From NCBI RefSeq assembly GCF_000150275.1, contig NW_002060953.1, positions 57,823 through 119,310 of the forward strand: DNA of 61,488 nucleotides, written 5' to 3'. The first letter of the stretch is position 1, and each line of letters begins with the position of its first letter. Of the stretch, positions 22,123 through 33,409 are shown piece after piece. Source of the DNA: Trichoplax adhaerens (lineage: Eukaryota > Placozoa > Uniplacotomia > Trichoplacea > Trichoplacidae). Below the pieces are notes generated by a model that was not told the origin of the DNA, made no database searches, and worked only from the letters and a program-made list of their open reading frames with translations. A program made the position numbers and the translations under genes.

Positions 22123-24300
22123 TACTTTATACGTTATGTAATACTTAGTTACCAATTTAATACTTGAAAAGTAATAAAGAGCATGTTAATAGTTTATATA
22201 ACGAACATAATTATCTTTTCATNNNNNNNNNNNNNNNNNNNNNNNNNNNNNNNNNNNNNNNNNNNNNNNNNNNNNNNNNNNNNNNNNNNNNNNNNNNNNN
22301 NNNNNNNNNNNNNNNNNNNNNNNNNNNNNNNNNNNNNNNNNNNNNNNNNNNNNNNNNNNNNNNNNNNNNNNNNNNNNNNTGCACTTTCTTCACATTTTAG
22401 TTCAGTACATTTTTCTTATCATAAACACAAATAAAATATACCAGATATATTTCATACGTGATTTCTACATTTCCATTTACATGGTGCATTTATTTGTGTA
22501 TAACATATATATCTATCGGTATATTGTACTTTTTCTAACATCACAATTTGCTCTTTGCTCATTTATCTTCACATTTAAAAATAAAGTACTGATATTTATT
22601 CGTAACTTGCTGAAGTTTTCCAAGCTTTAAACTATTAGCTAAAAATTTACGAGTGTCATAAAAGGGTTTTGTAGCCCTTAAATGACCTTTATCTATCTCA
22701 AATTCTTTTTTAATATAGAGTAAACTTCTAATATGATACAAATACTTATCGAGTGAAGTCTGTAAGGGTATGATAGCGTTTACATAAGGTGACATAAGGT
22801 GTCTTATACTAGAAAATTGCAAGTGCGCTATCTAATTCTTTTAACCACCTACTATATGTAATGAAGGTTAATATTTAGTATTCTCCTTCATAGAATATTT
22901 CTTTATTTAGTAATGTATTGTAAGATGATTTAAGAATTTAGAGTAGGACTTGCAAGTAATATCCAAATTAGTGTAGATGATAGTGGAAGGATTGTGTCAG
23001 ACAGTATAATGTTATACCTATTGCAAGACTCACTTAAACGGCTTTTTAATTTATAAAGTAAAATATATTAAATAAACTGGTGTTGTTCCCCTAATCTCTA
23101 TCTTGGTTCAAAGTGTCAGCAACCTTAGGGTATCTTAGCAAAATTAAGCTAAATTATTACATATACTACTACAATTAGCTGAAATCATTGCACTAGGTTA
23201 CTTTAAGACTTTGGTTTATGTTCTCTTGCCACAGAGAGTAGTTTATGATAGTCATATTTTTCATATCCTATTAGTATGGATAACTTGATCATTTAATTAA
23301 TATATGGCTTCACAACTGAAGAAGTATTTTGTAAAACATGAAAATCTCGTTGAACATTAATTATATTATTTACATGATTCAATATTCATAGTTTGAGATA
23401 TTACCCATAAATTTTGACTCTTTTTTAGATAGATTGAAAGTGCTTCTCTTGCAAGGTCTAATAATTACTAATAATCGCTGACTATCTGAGAATGATGTGA
23501 AGGTTAGTATAAAAAATTACTTCGTCAATAATTAGTTTGAAAATTGTAGTCGAAGGACGATATATTTATTACTCCTTATTTCAATAGTTGATTATAACTT
23601 TTATGTTAACTATTATGGAACACCGGTAAAATGTCAATTTTTATATTTACGTTTAAATAGAGCATCATGTAAAAGCAAAATTCGTGAATATAGTTTGTTT
23701 TGTAGATATTTATTAGTAAGCAATTTACATTTACTTGCCTATTGCACTTTTAGAATTCCTAGCCATGCATTAGTTAATTGTTGCTATCAATTGAACGCGG
23801 CAGCTATTAATCATGCTTGCTTTAATTCTTCAAATGAATTTGTTAGCCAATATCTACAGAATTTTGCAATAAATATTATTTTAGAAAAGGTGTCCACAGA
23901 GATATTTTTTAGTAATTTTAAGAAAAAGTTCAATTTGTTTACATCTAGTAGGTAGTACATGCCCCTATCATCATTGCATTTATGTTAGTAATATAGATGC
24001 ATATCAATTACGTAAATTAAAGTAATAAACTGTGCATGCCAGTCACCAATATTCCCGCTTATATTAACATTTAAGGAGGATACCATGAATCATATCATAC
24101 CAAAATATTTATCTAGATATCTCGTGTACAATAGTAGATAATAGAAAAAATTTTTATGAAACCTAGCCACACTTTATTCATGTATTAAAATTTAAAATTT
24201 ATATCAAATGTAGGGATTTTGGGCTTAAGATAGTTAAGCTAATCACTACAATGTATAGACAGAAAGCAGATGCCAATAATAAAGGAAATACTAAGGTGAT
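22123..24300. other. intergenic with assembly gap
   Basis: Contains AATAAA for the receptor (22173) and the gap 22223-22379. Open frames spanning the Ns are artefacts. The 23695-23955 frame starts at a non-ATG codon and has no recognised motif. No repeat seen before LTR A2. Confidence 0.45.
22223..22379. other. assembly gap (157 N)
   Basis: Run of N. Flanks on both sides are AT-rich and T-rich; nothing can be said about the missing sequence. Confidence 1.
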
Positions 24301-25480
24301 TGTAGCAAAGGACAAAAAAAGCAGAGTCCTTTATAGCTATTAGTATAAAACTAATATTACTTTACTATAGAAAATACCTTGAAAATGAAAGTATCTTGAA
24401 GTTTTACCCGACCAAATTGCGAAGTTGCTATCTTTCCCTCTTCATTACTTTACAAGGCTCTGTATAGATTACTATAGGAATAACCTAAGAGCAATCGCCT
24501 AATCTAAAGAAAGGATGTTTGATAGTCTATTAGAATTGTAATTGAATTTGACTTAGTAACAAAGCTCTTTCCATATAGAAAGGGGAATTAGAACCTGACA
24601 TTAAAGTACTGCAATCTAGGCTATAATCGTACAGCTACTGCACAACTTCATTCTAAAACATCAACTGTCAATACTAATGTCAGAAAAGTAGTCTTAGTTG
24701 TCATGTAACATTTTTTGACTAGCGATTATGTGATCTTTATAAAATTTGAATTTTTTCGGATTCAGATTCCGGAACCGGTCGGATCTGTATCAGATATAAA
24801 TTTTGGATTTTAATTTTTAATTTTTGGAAAATGTTGTGGGAGTTGATTTTTTGAAATTTGAACTTTTTGTTGTAAATTTGAAACTTTGGAATTTTACGAC
24901 ATGACATGAAAGTTAGATTAGGAAAGTTTAGTTGAGAAAATAGAAAATAAGATAGCAAATGGAATAGATTATGTTGATCCTTATGTAATTAAACTGTTAT
25001 TTTATGACTAAATCTTGATATTTAAAGGTAAATTTTAGACTTTTATAACGTAATAGCGATTAAGAATTATGTTAGAAGGGAAGCTTGATGTATTTTATAG
25101 TTACTTTATTAGTTTTATAGTGTTTTGTCAGGGAATCATAAGATGAATTGTGTCTGAAGTTTGAATCATTTTCGTTTTCTTAAGTTGAGCAAAGTAGTTT
25201 TCTAAAATGGATCTTAATAGTGACTAGTTAATAAAAGTTTACTTTTAAATACCACTGAGGGCTCTGCGAGGCCTGTAAATGATAGTGAAATCAGAAAATT
25301 TAGAGTAGAGAGTAAAAGAAGATTTTTCTGAAGAACCAGTTTAATTTCTAAGACCTTCGAGGTCGAAGTATTGTATGTTAAAACTTTCTTCTTTTTGTTC
25401 GGTTTTTTGGTTGTTGATAGTTTCAATTCTGTTTTTTTTTTTATTTCTTCACTTATAATACTTAAAATTAATTATTTGGA
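24301..25480 (+). mobile_element. family A LTR copy 2, 3' truncated (about 1.18 kb)
   Basis: Begins TGTAGCAAAGGAC, matching the starts at 10748 and 31625. It follows them through the TTCCGGAACCGG patch near 24769 and the block ending TTAATACTTAAA-like sequence near 25460, then similarity stops. The last ~150 bp of the other copies (AATAAA and the CTACACATTTCATTTCA terminus) are missing. It is more diverged than the other two, and the TATA region is eroded to CCTGTAAATG. Older insertion, probably deleted at its right end. Confidence 0.72.
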
Positions 25481-26995
25481 AGAACATGATGATGGCGATA
25501 TTTAAAGTGCTTTGGGTGCATATACTTATATTATAATATTCCATTAATCTGTACTATGAAATCTTTCCAAAAACAGAAGACTAGCTTAGTTTAATTTGTA
25601 TCAAAATTAGCATGTAAACCAATGTGTTTTGGCTTTAGCAAAATAAAATCAAACGTAAATTCATCCTTACTGTTTAAAAAAGTATAAAATAGCAAAATTT
25701 AATTTTTATTTGTGTTAATACTTGCCCAATAAATGTAACAATAATGTTCCAATTTGTTTCACATCACGGAATCAAAAGTTTAAAGATAAGGCTTCAGAGA
25801 TTTTTTAAGGTAGTTCGAAAATTATAAATACATTTATATTATAATCCTTATAAAATAAAATATTGCATTGCTCCTAATTTCCAAGAATTTTTAAATTCAT
25901 ACGAGTAATAAATCGTTATGAAACAGGATGATAATCATATAATTATAGTCACAATTACTGGCGAAATTTTTATCATAACGATTGTTATTCCGTAATAATC
26001 CAAACAATGCTAGGAAGCTGATGTTTGTCTGTGAAGATTTAGTCATCACCCATCCGATTTAAAATGTAAGTTGAAAAATTCGAGTCTCAATGAATGATAA
26101 ATAATCAACTTGCATCTTAAACATTATTACACTGACATTAACGATGTAAAATAAATGATACAACAACACTAATAAAATTTGCACATTCATGTGTATTACT
26201 ACTTACGATGAATAATTTAATTTTCATTTTATACGTCAATTTACCTTCATTTAGTCCTTTAGTTGAATATTTCAACGTTAGCATAAACAAAATTAAGTGA
26301 CAGCTTAAGATAAATAAGCGTATTTAATTTAACATAAGATAGCTAGTATGAAGTTATCCAATTAATATAGACGCTCTATAATCAACTCGCACTTTAATTA
26401 TTAAGTTTATGTTATGCACATCACCCATTTTTAATCCTGAATATTTATTTCTTCGAAAATGCGAGTACATGTTTCGTCAATTTTTATCTCTATACATATA
26501 TTTATAATACCTTGATATGCTTTTATGACAGTGTACGATTAATTGCATGAAATTGAAGGCGGCTTACTTTTGGAATAAAATAAGCACTGCTCAAATTGGA
26601 GTGAAGGCTCTCGTCTATTAAAACTGCAATTGAACAAAGTCTTTGGCTAGTTTTACGCACGTAACATCTTGTCTATCAAATAACCTAAAATTATAAGGTT
26701 CTAGCTATAGATAGATCTAAATTGATCCTTCTTTATGATTATGACCACAAGAGTACAATAAATTATACATCACTAAAATTAATAGTAATATCTAATGTAG
26801 GTTAATTAGAGCAGCAATTTCATGCAATAGTGGCTGAACTCTGTCAACAAACTTTAATGAGGTCGAGACATAAATGTTAGCTTATTTATGATTGTACATT
26901 AATATATAAGTTTGTATTCTACGATAAGTGCAAAAGTACACAAATTTGAGTACATTAATGATTCCTGCTTTATTCGAGGACGAATTTGAATTGAA
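25481..26995. other. intergenic between LTR A2 and minus-strand gene tail
   Basis: AT-rich, no open frame or repeat recognised. Confidence 0.45.
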
Positions 26996-27001
26996 CCATC
27001 C

Positions 27002-27007
27002 TTTATT
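27002..27007 (-). promoter_or_regulatory. polyadenylation signal AATAAA of minus-strand gene
   Basis: AATAAAG on the minus strand, about 45 nt beyond the stop codon of the putative terminal exon. A second AATAAAG follows some 35-40 nt further on. Supports a real 3' end. Confidence 0.45.
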
Positions 27008-27050
27008 GAAATTCGTTAAATTACGACTCTCAGATGAGCAAAATTTGCAA

Positions 27051-27071
27051 TTAATCACCTCTTAAGAGCAT
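27051..27071 (-). CDS. putative terminal coding exon of spliced gene
   Basis: After the acceptor TTTCCTATCAACAG at 27072-27073 the frame reads MLLRGD then TAA (27051-27053). It continues in phase with the exon at 27173-27404 across a 101-nt intron. AATAAA follows at 27002-27007. Very short, so its support comes from the joined structure. Confidence 0.4.
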   Translation of the reverse strand: MLLRGD

Positions 27072-27172
27072 CTGTTGATAGGAAATTATATTTAAAGTGA
27101 TTAGGCTATCAAAAACTAAATTAATGAAGCAGTAGTGAAATGTTCTTGTATGTGAGGTCAAAAATTACTCAC

Positions 27173-27404
27173 CTGTAATAAATCTCCTTCTCCAACGGAA
27201 GTCAAATTTAAGTAAATTGAAATACTAGGGTGAAAACAAACACTGACGTATGAAGCTCTCTGAAAGAGTAAATCAATAGTTTTACGATCTGTTCTCTCTA
27301 AAGAATACAGAAGCTGGCTATACGAAAGCAAGATGAAATATATCGCTCTCGCTAACGTCTGGGGAATGTACTTTATAAGAGTCCCTAAATCGCATTTACT
27401 AAAA
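27173..27404 (-). CDS. putative internal coding exon, unknown protein
   Basis: A 232-nt minus-strand exon flanked by the acceptor TCTTTTCAG and the textbook donor TTACAG|GTGAGTAA. It is visibly richer in G+C than its surroundings and fully open: the peptide begins FSKCDLGTLIKYIPQ, passes LSYSQLLYSLERTDRKT and ends LTSVGEGDLLQ. I do not recognise the protein; helical, leucine-rich content would suit a helical-repeat or scaffold protein, but that is a guess. It continues into 27051-27071. Upstream the best candidate partner is at 27699-27790. The 5' part of the gene is not found, so this may be a truncated or relict gene. Confidence 0.5.
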
Positions 27405-27462
27405 CTGAAAAGACTTAATGTTAAAGTAACCACAAAAACTTGATTAATACTAATGATACTAC

Positions 27463-27533
27463 AGTCTATTTAGTAGCATGCCAGAGTGAAAGCAGTACAT
27501 GTTATCAGATTTACTTTCCTCTAAAATAGTACC
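27463..27533. repeat. direct repeat 1, probable intron of minus-strand gene
   Basis: Matches 27994-28065 in the same orientation (GTCTATTTAG.TGCATGCCAGA.TGAAAGC and onward to AAAATAG.ACC). One copy lies on either side of the candidate exon at 27699-27790. Confidence 0.65.
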
Positions 27534-27698
27534 TTAATTATTAGGATGTAGTAGTCAATAATATAATAGACTTTAGATCTTGGTATGCATTCAATTTCTT
27601 AGATAGGAAACAGAAGTTACCAGCGAGTAACTAAAAACAACTAAATTAATAGCGATATGTCACCAGTGAGCAACAAAATTATATCTAAAGGATAACAC

Positions 27699-27790
27699 TT
27701 CGCTAACTCTTCTGCCTCGTACTTGGCTTGCCGAGCCTTAATTTCTGGTTCTTTTATGCACGCATATTTAGTAAAATTACTAAATTTAAA
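27699..27790 (-). CDS. possible upstream exon of the same minus-strand gene
   Basis: Open minus-strand stretch of higher G+C encoding KEPEIKARQAKYEAEELA. An acceptor-like TTTAAATTTAG precedes it; the donor GCGAA|GTGTTA (weak) would exit in the phase that the exon at 27404 needs. An alternative donor, CTG|GTGACA, lies further on but gives the wrong phase. Charged, helix-forming composition. Function unknown. Confidence 0.33.
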
Positions 27791-28407
27791 TAATTACAAT
27801 AAATATGGAGTCAACCTATATCTTGACAATTAAGGCTAACATTAGTCATTGCATCAGTAGTAAATACCATAATATCAACGCAATAAAAATTAATTGCTAA
27901 CTTAACCTAGTCATGAAATAAACTAGAAAATAATATTCTAATTTATATCTGATTATATTCTATAATCTTTTTGACGTCAATGATCAGCACTTTAGTCTAT
28001 TTAGTTGCATGCCAGAATGAAAGCTGTAAAGGTTATTAAATTCATTTTATTCTTAAAATAGAACCATAACCAACTTATAACTTAACTTATTTATGAAACG
28101 AACAAGAGAATAATTACGTATTATTAGAAATATTATAGACAGTACGCCTATATCAAATTGCTTGCCGGACTATTAGCCATATAAAAATAGCATAGTACAT
28201 TTTCCATACACGAAGACCTAAAATACGTAACTTTGTACCATCATAATTTAGCAGCTGTAAGTAAATAACCTATAGATTAATTTAAGGTAATATATTAATT
28301 CTACGTTAAGACATTATGAGAGGGAACCCAAGAATTGCAACTGGATCTCTTCATTATAGTTTTCATTACTCAGTGTATATTAATAATTTTTAAATTTTAG
28401 GAAATGT
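27791..28407. other. AT-rich region with duplicated blocks
   Basis: Holds direct repeat 2 (27994-28065). A second pair is TAACTTAACCTAGTCATGAAA near 27900 and TAACTTAACTTATTTATGAAA near 28080. No coding signal recognised. Confidence 0.4.
27994..28065. repeat. direct repeat 2
   Basis: Partner of 27463-27533, about 530 bp apart and clearly homologous by eye with scattered substitutions. Suggests a local duplication of intronic or intergenic DNA. Confidence 0.65.
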
Positions 28408-28412
28408 CACTC

Positions 28413-28973
28413 TGTAAAGTAACTTAGTATTGTGATTGTAGACTATTAGCCATATTTAATACGATATGCAGTAGTGTCTTTTCTATATTTATTTTATGAT
28501 ATATTTAGTAGCTCACATTTGTAGACTGTAAGGATCGACTCAATGCTAGAGTTCAGATGGCTATATACAGTATGATGTTGAGCTACTAATAAGGTTAGAG
28601 GTGGAAATAGAATTGTAAATCGTAAATTAGGATATGCTTAGTTCATTACACTTTGAGTAGCAGGAATAATGTCTACAAAAATACTGTAATCATTTTCATA
28701 TTTGATTAATGATGGCTTACTGTGAAATATTGTAACTAATAATAAGCAGAATATGTGTAAAATACAGGAGAATGCTGCAATGCTGATTGTAGTTACGAAG
28801 GCTGCAGAGAGTATAAAAGCAGGAGACATTAGATTATCTGATTATTTTTTTAGAAATCTTTCAATACTTGTATTCGTTTAGTGTAGAGCTGAGAGTAGTT
28901 AGTCTTTGTATTAGATCTAATGAACTTCTAATTTTCTACAACTTTGGAATTTTCTTGACCGATTTTTATCACA
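28413..28973 (+). mobile_element. solo LTR, family B copy 2 (561 bp), diverged
   Basis: TGTAAAGTAACTTAG at the left, TTTTTATCACA at the right, flanked by CACTC (28408-28412) and CACTA (28974-28978), a 5-bp target duplication with one mismatch. A TATAAAAGC box is at about 28813. It is clearly more diverged than copies 1 and 3, so older. The antisense frame at 28638-28829 is the counterpart of those in the other copies and here starts with ATG. Confidence 0.82.
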
Positions 28974-28978
28974 CACTA

Positions 28979-29750
28979 AAACGTACAAAATCAATTTTAA
29001 CTATAAGTAAACGAACAAAGCTGGTATTCTTGATTTATGCAGTTTTCTAGATGGAATTTTAAATTTAATTTAATGACTACCGTAATATTCATATATTTTC
29101 TTAAGGTTTATACTTCTATACATATGCTCGTAAATAGGTATTAAAGATTATTTATTTATTATTAAAATCGAGATATGTGGATAACTTAGGCTTTAAAATC
29201 TGCCATATTATATTTAATGGAATAAATAATTAAAGGTAAATTATTTCACTTAAGGATAACTAGTAAACGTCTACAGATCTTCCAATGATCGAAATATTTA
29301 TTCCTTGAATTCTTTTAATTGTTATTCAATAAATTAATTATAATTATTGCACCGTCATGCTTATATGAATAGAATGAGGAATTCCCTTATTAAAATTATT
29401 CCAAGCTATCCATTACAATAAAAAATGAAATAACCGTAACGTTTTAGCTTAATTTCCTGTAAACAGCGACGTATACAGAATCTCAAACGTTTCATTTTTT
29501 CTGTAAGAAAGTTTTATCAGGCAGTTAATTATTAGAACCTTAACAAAAGCTAGCGCATCTGGTTTCTCATGCTCACATTAAATAGCAAAGGAATTCAGTT
29601 TTACCTATACTAATATTCCTGACGTCGTCAATTACGCTAACGTTTTCTCTTTTGATACCTATATTATTAAATCTTTAAAGTACTTTCACTTCGCAAATAT
29701 TTAGGAAAGGTAAAATCAGATCAGTTGTAGCGAAAACAAGATTAATATTG
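28979..29750. other. intergenic, 5' of receptor
   Basis: AT-rich upstream region of the receptor at 29751. A TTTAG/GTAAAA splice-like pair near 29701 is ambiguous. Nothing else supported. Confidence 0.45.
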
Positions 29751-30749
29751 ATGGCAACTATTAAAGTAATCAACTTTACAGATATCCCAATGAATAATAT
29801 GACGGAACCATTCTATTTGTATACTGCTTCAACAAACATCTCAAGACTAGGACTTCGCTACAATGATCCTAGATTTATCATATCAATCAGCTTATCTCTC
29901 TTAATTAGCCTTCTCGCAATTTTTAGCAATCTATTTAATTTGATTATAATTTATCGTTCACCAATACTTCACGATACCAATAATTTGTTATTATTTCACC
30001 TATCTATAATCGATTTCCTTAATGGCTTGATCGTTGTACCAGTTAGTGTTTTAACATCAATTGTTGGTTATTCAGGCCTTCAGCTATGCAAACTGCAAGG
30101 GTTTGTTCTATTTGTGCTATATGATGCTTCACTAGCGGCAACGTCAGCAATAAGTATCGATCGTTGCACTGCCGTAGTAAATTCTTACGGCTACGATTCC
30201 AATATAAGTAAGCGAAAGTGTATGTTGACATCTATATACATTTGGAGTCTGCCATTTATCATAGCAACGCTACCATTGTTGGGTTTAGAGAGATACGGTT
30301 TAGGTAAGTATAATCTTTTATTATTCTGCGGAATTTCTTTTGAATTTTATGATGATAACTATCTAGTGTATTGGATCATGATGGCATTTATCGCTGCGAC
30401 AATTGTTATCATCTTATGTAGTTACAGCATCATTTTTAAAGTGGCCTTTCAAAAGTCTCTGCAGAATCAAGCCCATAACAACAAATTGAAAAAGTCAATT
30501 CGAACAACGGCACTAATTGTTGGCAGTAGTCTAATTTGTTGGCTACCATATACGATTTATGGTGTACAAAGCTATATTTTTCGCCGTAGCGTTGTAAATT
30601 ATACTCCCAGTACGTTTAAAGTTATCGCAGTTATGCTTATCTTAAGTAATGCTGCTATTAATCCGTTAATATATGGCATTACAAATAGTACAATTAGAAT
30701 GCAATTTTATAAATTATTTCGCTTTAGTCGTATTGGCCAAACCCCTTAA
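29751..30749 (+). CDS. class A orphan GPCR, 332 aa, DRC variant
   Basis: Single-exon receptor. A TTG immediately precedes the ATG; I take ATG 29751 (MATIK...). The N-terminus has sequons N8, N16 and N29 and the motif RYNDPRF just before TM1. Seen: N60 TM1, D88 TM2, C113 TM3, DRC 137-139, W165 TM4, LPLLGLERYGLGKY then C193 in ECL2, KKSIRTT, CWLP 263-266, NPLIY 304-308, and a short basic tail (RFSR). Leu at 7.43. ICL1 has HDTNN where most paralogues have HNMNN. It is the closest intact relative I can see for the pseudogenes at 7313 and 41777 (shared NDPR-type motif, DRC, GLE.YGLG). Ligand unknown. Confidence 0.95.
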   Translation: MATIKVINFTDIPMNNMTEPFYLYTASTNISRLGLRYNDPRFIISISLSLLISLLAIFSNLFNLIIIYRSPILHDTNNLLLFHLSIIDFLNGLIVVPVSVLTSIVGYSGLQLCKLQGFVLFVLYDASLAATSAISIDRCTAVVNSYGYDSNISKRKCMLTSIYIWSLPFIIATLPLLGLERYGLGKYNLLLFCGISFEFYDDNYLVYWIMMAFIAATIVIILCSYSIIFKVAFQKSLQNQAHNNKLKKSIRTTALIVGSSLICWLPYTIYGVQSYIFRRSVVNYTPSTFKVIAVMLILSNAAINPLIYGITNSTIRMQFYKLFRFSRIGQTP

Positions 30750-31620
30750 TAATTGCCTGTGTCAAGCCAAGTTTGGCTTAAAAAAATTCTCCTTACAACT
30801 GTATTTTGAAGCGATCCAAAAGAAGACATTGCTTCCTACTTTTACGCAGTTCTAAAAATAGATTATTAGTAAATTCGAAATTAATTTCGGCAAAGTCAGA
30901 AATACCTACTGAATATATTAGTAATATTTGTATATATGGCCTAAGTTCAGATCGTTGGTTTGAAATCTTATAGTAACAGCCTAGTTGCAATTGCGTAGTC
31001 ACAAATATTATCGCAGCAATTATACCCATCAAATTAGCACTAAAAAGTTCAAATGTGATCATAGAAATATTATATGGCCTATATTATATATAAGCTACAG
31101 GATATGATAATGCTGCCGAAATATCGATTACAGTAGTTAACATTCGAAATTTATAAGAGCAGCAAGATAGCCATCTATCCAACCTCATTTTTTCCAAATG
31201 TAAATTCTTTGCTAAGCACCTAATTGATAATGTATAATTAGCTACCGCCATTCTTCGGGAGCTTAAATACAGCAACATTTTAATTGCCCCTCTATGTTAG
31301 AGATGACATTAGCGATAAACTGAATTATATAAATAATGTAAGAAAATTATCTTTATGGGACCTGATCAAATTGTGTATTTATAAGTTTTAATAAAATTTT
31401 TTCCTATTTAGAGGAATAATTTTGAGTTGTAATGAAAAATTAAAACACTTTTATACATTCTAGTACTTAAATTTAGGAATTTGGAAACTAGCACAGGAGA
31501 GTTGGTTATAGATAAAAAGGACTATGATTTGCAATGTACATGTATATCATTTCTTACTTTTATTTAGAAAACCTAATTTTTACATGCGACGAATCTTCAA
31601 CTTACTAAATAATCAGTAAC
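30750..31620. other. intergenic between receptor and LTR A3
   Basis: AT-rich. Minus-strand frames at 30793-31062 and 31084-31278 show no recognisable motif. Ends at the ACAG target duplication (31621-31624). Confidence 0.45.
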
Positions 31621-31624
31621 ACAG

Positions 31625-33088
31625 TGTTGTAAAAGGACTAAAAGTAGAGTCCTTTGTAGTTTTTAGTATGTAATTAGTATTATTTTACTATACAAAATAC
31701 CTAGAAAGTGATAGTGTCTTTAAGTTTTACCCTGCCAAATCATCATGTCGCCATCTTTTCTTCTTCATTATTTTACAAGGTATTATATAGATTACTATAG
31801 AAGTAGCCCTATAAAGCAAATGCCTAATCTAAAGAAAGGGCGTTTGATCGTCTATTCAAATTGTAAAGAAATTTGACTTAGTAGCAAAACCCTAATCGCA
31901 TATCCTTAGAGAAAGGGGATTTATAACATGACGATAAAGTACTGTAAGGTAGTCTATACTCGTACAGTTACAGTACAATCTGACGCTAAAACATCAACTG
32001 TCAATACTCGCGAATACTAAGCGGTACTAATGTCAGAAAAGTAGTCGTAGTAGTCATATAAATTTTTTTTTGATAAGCGATTACTGTGATCTTCATAAAA
32101 AGCGAATTTTTCCGGATTTGTGTCCGATATAGTTTTCGGATTCTGGGACCGGTCGGGTTTGTGTCCGATATAATTTTCCTGTTTTGGAACCGGTCGGGTT
32201 TATTTTTAATTTATGTCTGAATTATAATCTTTCTGTTTTAATTTTTGGATTTTTGTTCATGAAAAATATCGTAAGAGTTGATTTTTGAGATTTGGACTTT
32301 TTGTTATGAATTTGAAACTTTGGAATTTTATGACGTGACTTGAAGTCACATTAGGAGATTTAGTGAGGAAAATAGAAAATAAGATGGAAATTGGCAGAGG
32401 TTGTGTTGATTGTTAGATAGTTAGAATGTTGTTTTTATGACTAAATCTTGATGTTTAAAGGTTGATTTTTAGCTTTTTATAGTGTATTAATGATAGAAAT
32501 TATGTTAGAAATGAAGTTTGATGTATTTTGGTTTATAGTTAGCTTATTACTTTTATAGTGTTTTGTAAGGGAATCGTAGGGTAAATTGTGTCTGAACTTT
32601 GAATGATTTTTGTTTTCTTAAATGGTGCAAAGTAGTTTTGTAAAACGGATCTTAAGAGCGATTGGTTAGCAAATGTTTAGTTTTAAATACCTCTGACGGC
32701 TCTACGAAGCCTATAAATGATAGTGCAATTAGAAAATTTAGAGAGAGAGTAGAAGAAGATTTTATTTGAAGAACTTGTTGAATTTAAAAGGCCTTCGGGG
32801 TCGAATTGTCGTAAGTTAAAACGTTCTTCTTTTTGAAAGGTTGTTTGGTCGTTGACAGTTTTTAAGTCTGTCATTTATTTTAATAATACTTAAAGCTAAG
32901 TATTTGTAAGGTTGTTCGGTTTATACTTCTCTCCATTTTTGTTTTGAAATAAATTGTTGTTCGGTTATTTCCCCAAATTTTATTTGGTGTCAAAGTATTA
33001 GCGTTAAGTCGACCGGAGTGCAACGAAAGTAGAATTAAAGTTTGTTAAAGTTTCGTAGCTTGATCTCTACACATTTCATTTCATTACA
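31625..33088 (+). mobile_element. solo LTR, family A copy 3 (1464 bp)
   Basis: TGTTGTAAAAGGAC at the left and CATTTCATTACA at the right, with a perfect 4-bp target duplication ACAG at 31621-31624 and 33089-33092. TATAAATG at 32712 and AATAAA at 32948-32953. It is longer than copy 1 because the GGACCGGTCGGGTTT block near 32148 is repeated (GGAACCGGTCGGGTTT near 32186). Open frames inside are incidental. No gag-pol. Confidence 0.8.
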
Positions 33089-33409
33089 ACAGTAAAATCT
33101 AATCCGATTAATATTACATTCGACTTAAAATTTCAGAGATAGATGCCTTAAACTTTATTATATCATGAACACAAGCAAAGTCTTACGGAAAAAATTGCTC
33201 ATCTTTAATTATTGTACTTGATATATCATATTCACAAGTACTTCCAACAGTCTTTACAACTGAAAAGCAAGGGTAGTTTAAATAATTTAAAATTTATTGC
33301 TGTATGAAAGAAACATACTTTAAGGGATCACGACTTTACTATACATTGCTATAATTTATTAAAGAAGGCCGGAGCCAAAGGATAAATTTAGAGTTTCGTA
33401 TCCAGGATG

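Noticed and set aside
22164-22434. Open frames crossing the N run
   Set aside because: Produced by untranslatable Ns.
24737-25426. Minus-strand frames in LTR A2
   Set aside because: Lysine- and leucine-rich frames arising from T-rich and A-rich LTR sequence; no counterpart in copies 1 and 3.
32683-32874. Minus-strand frame inside LTR A3 as a gene
   Set aside because: Lies within the LTR and is not kept open in the other copies in the same form.
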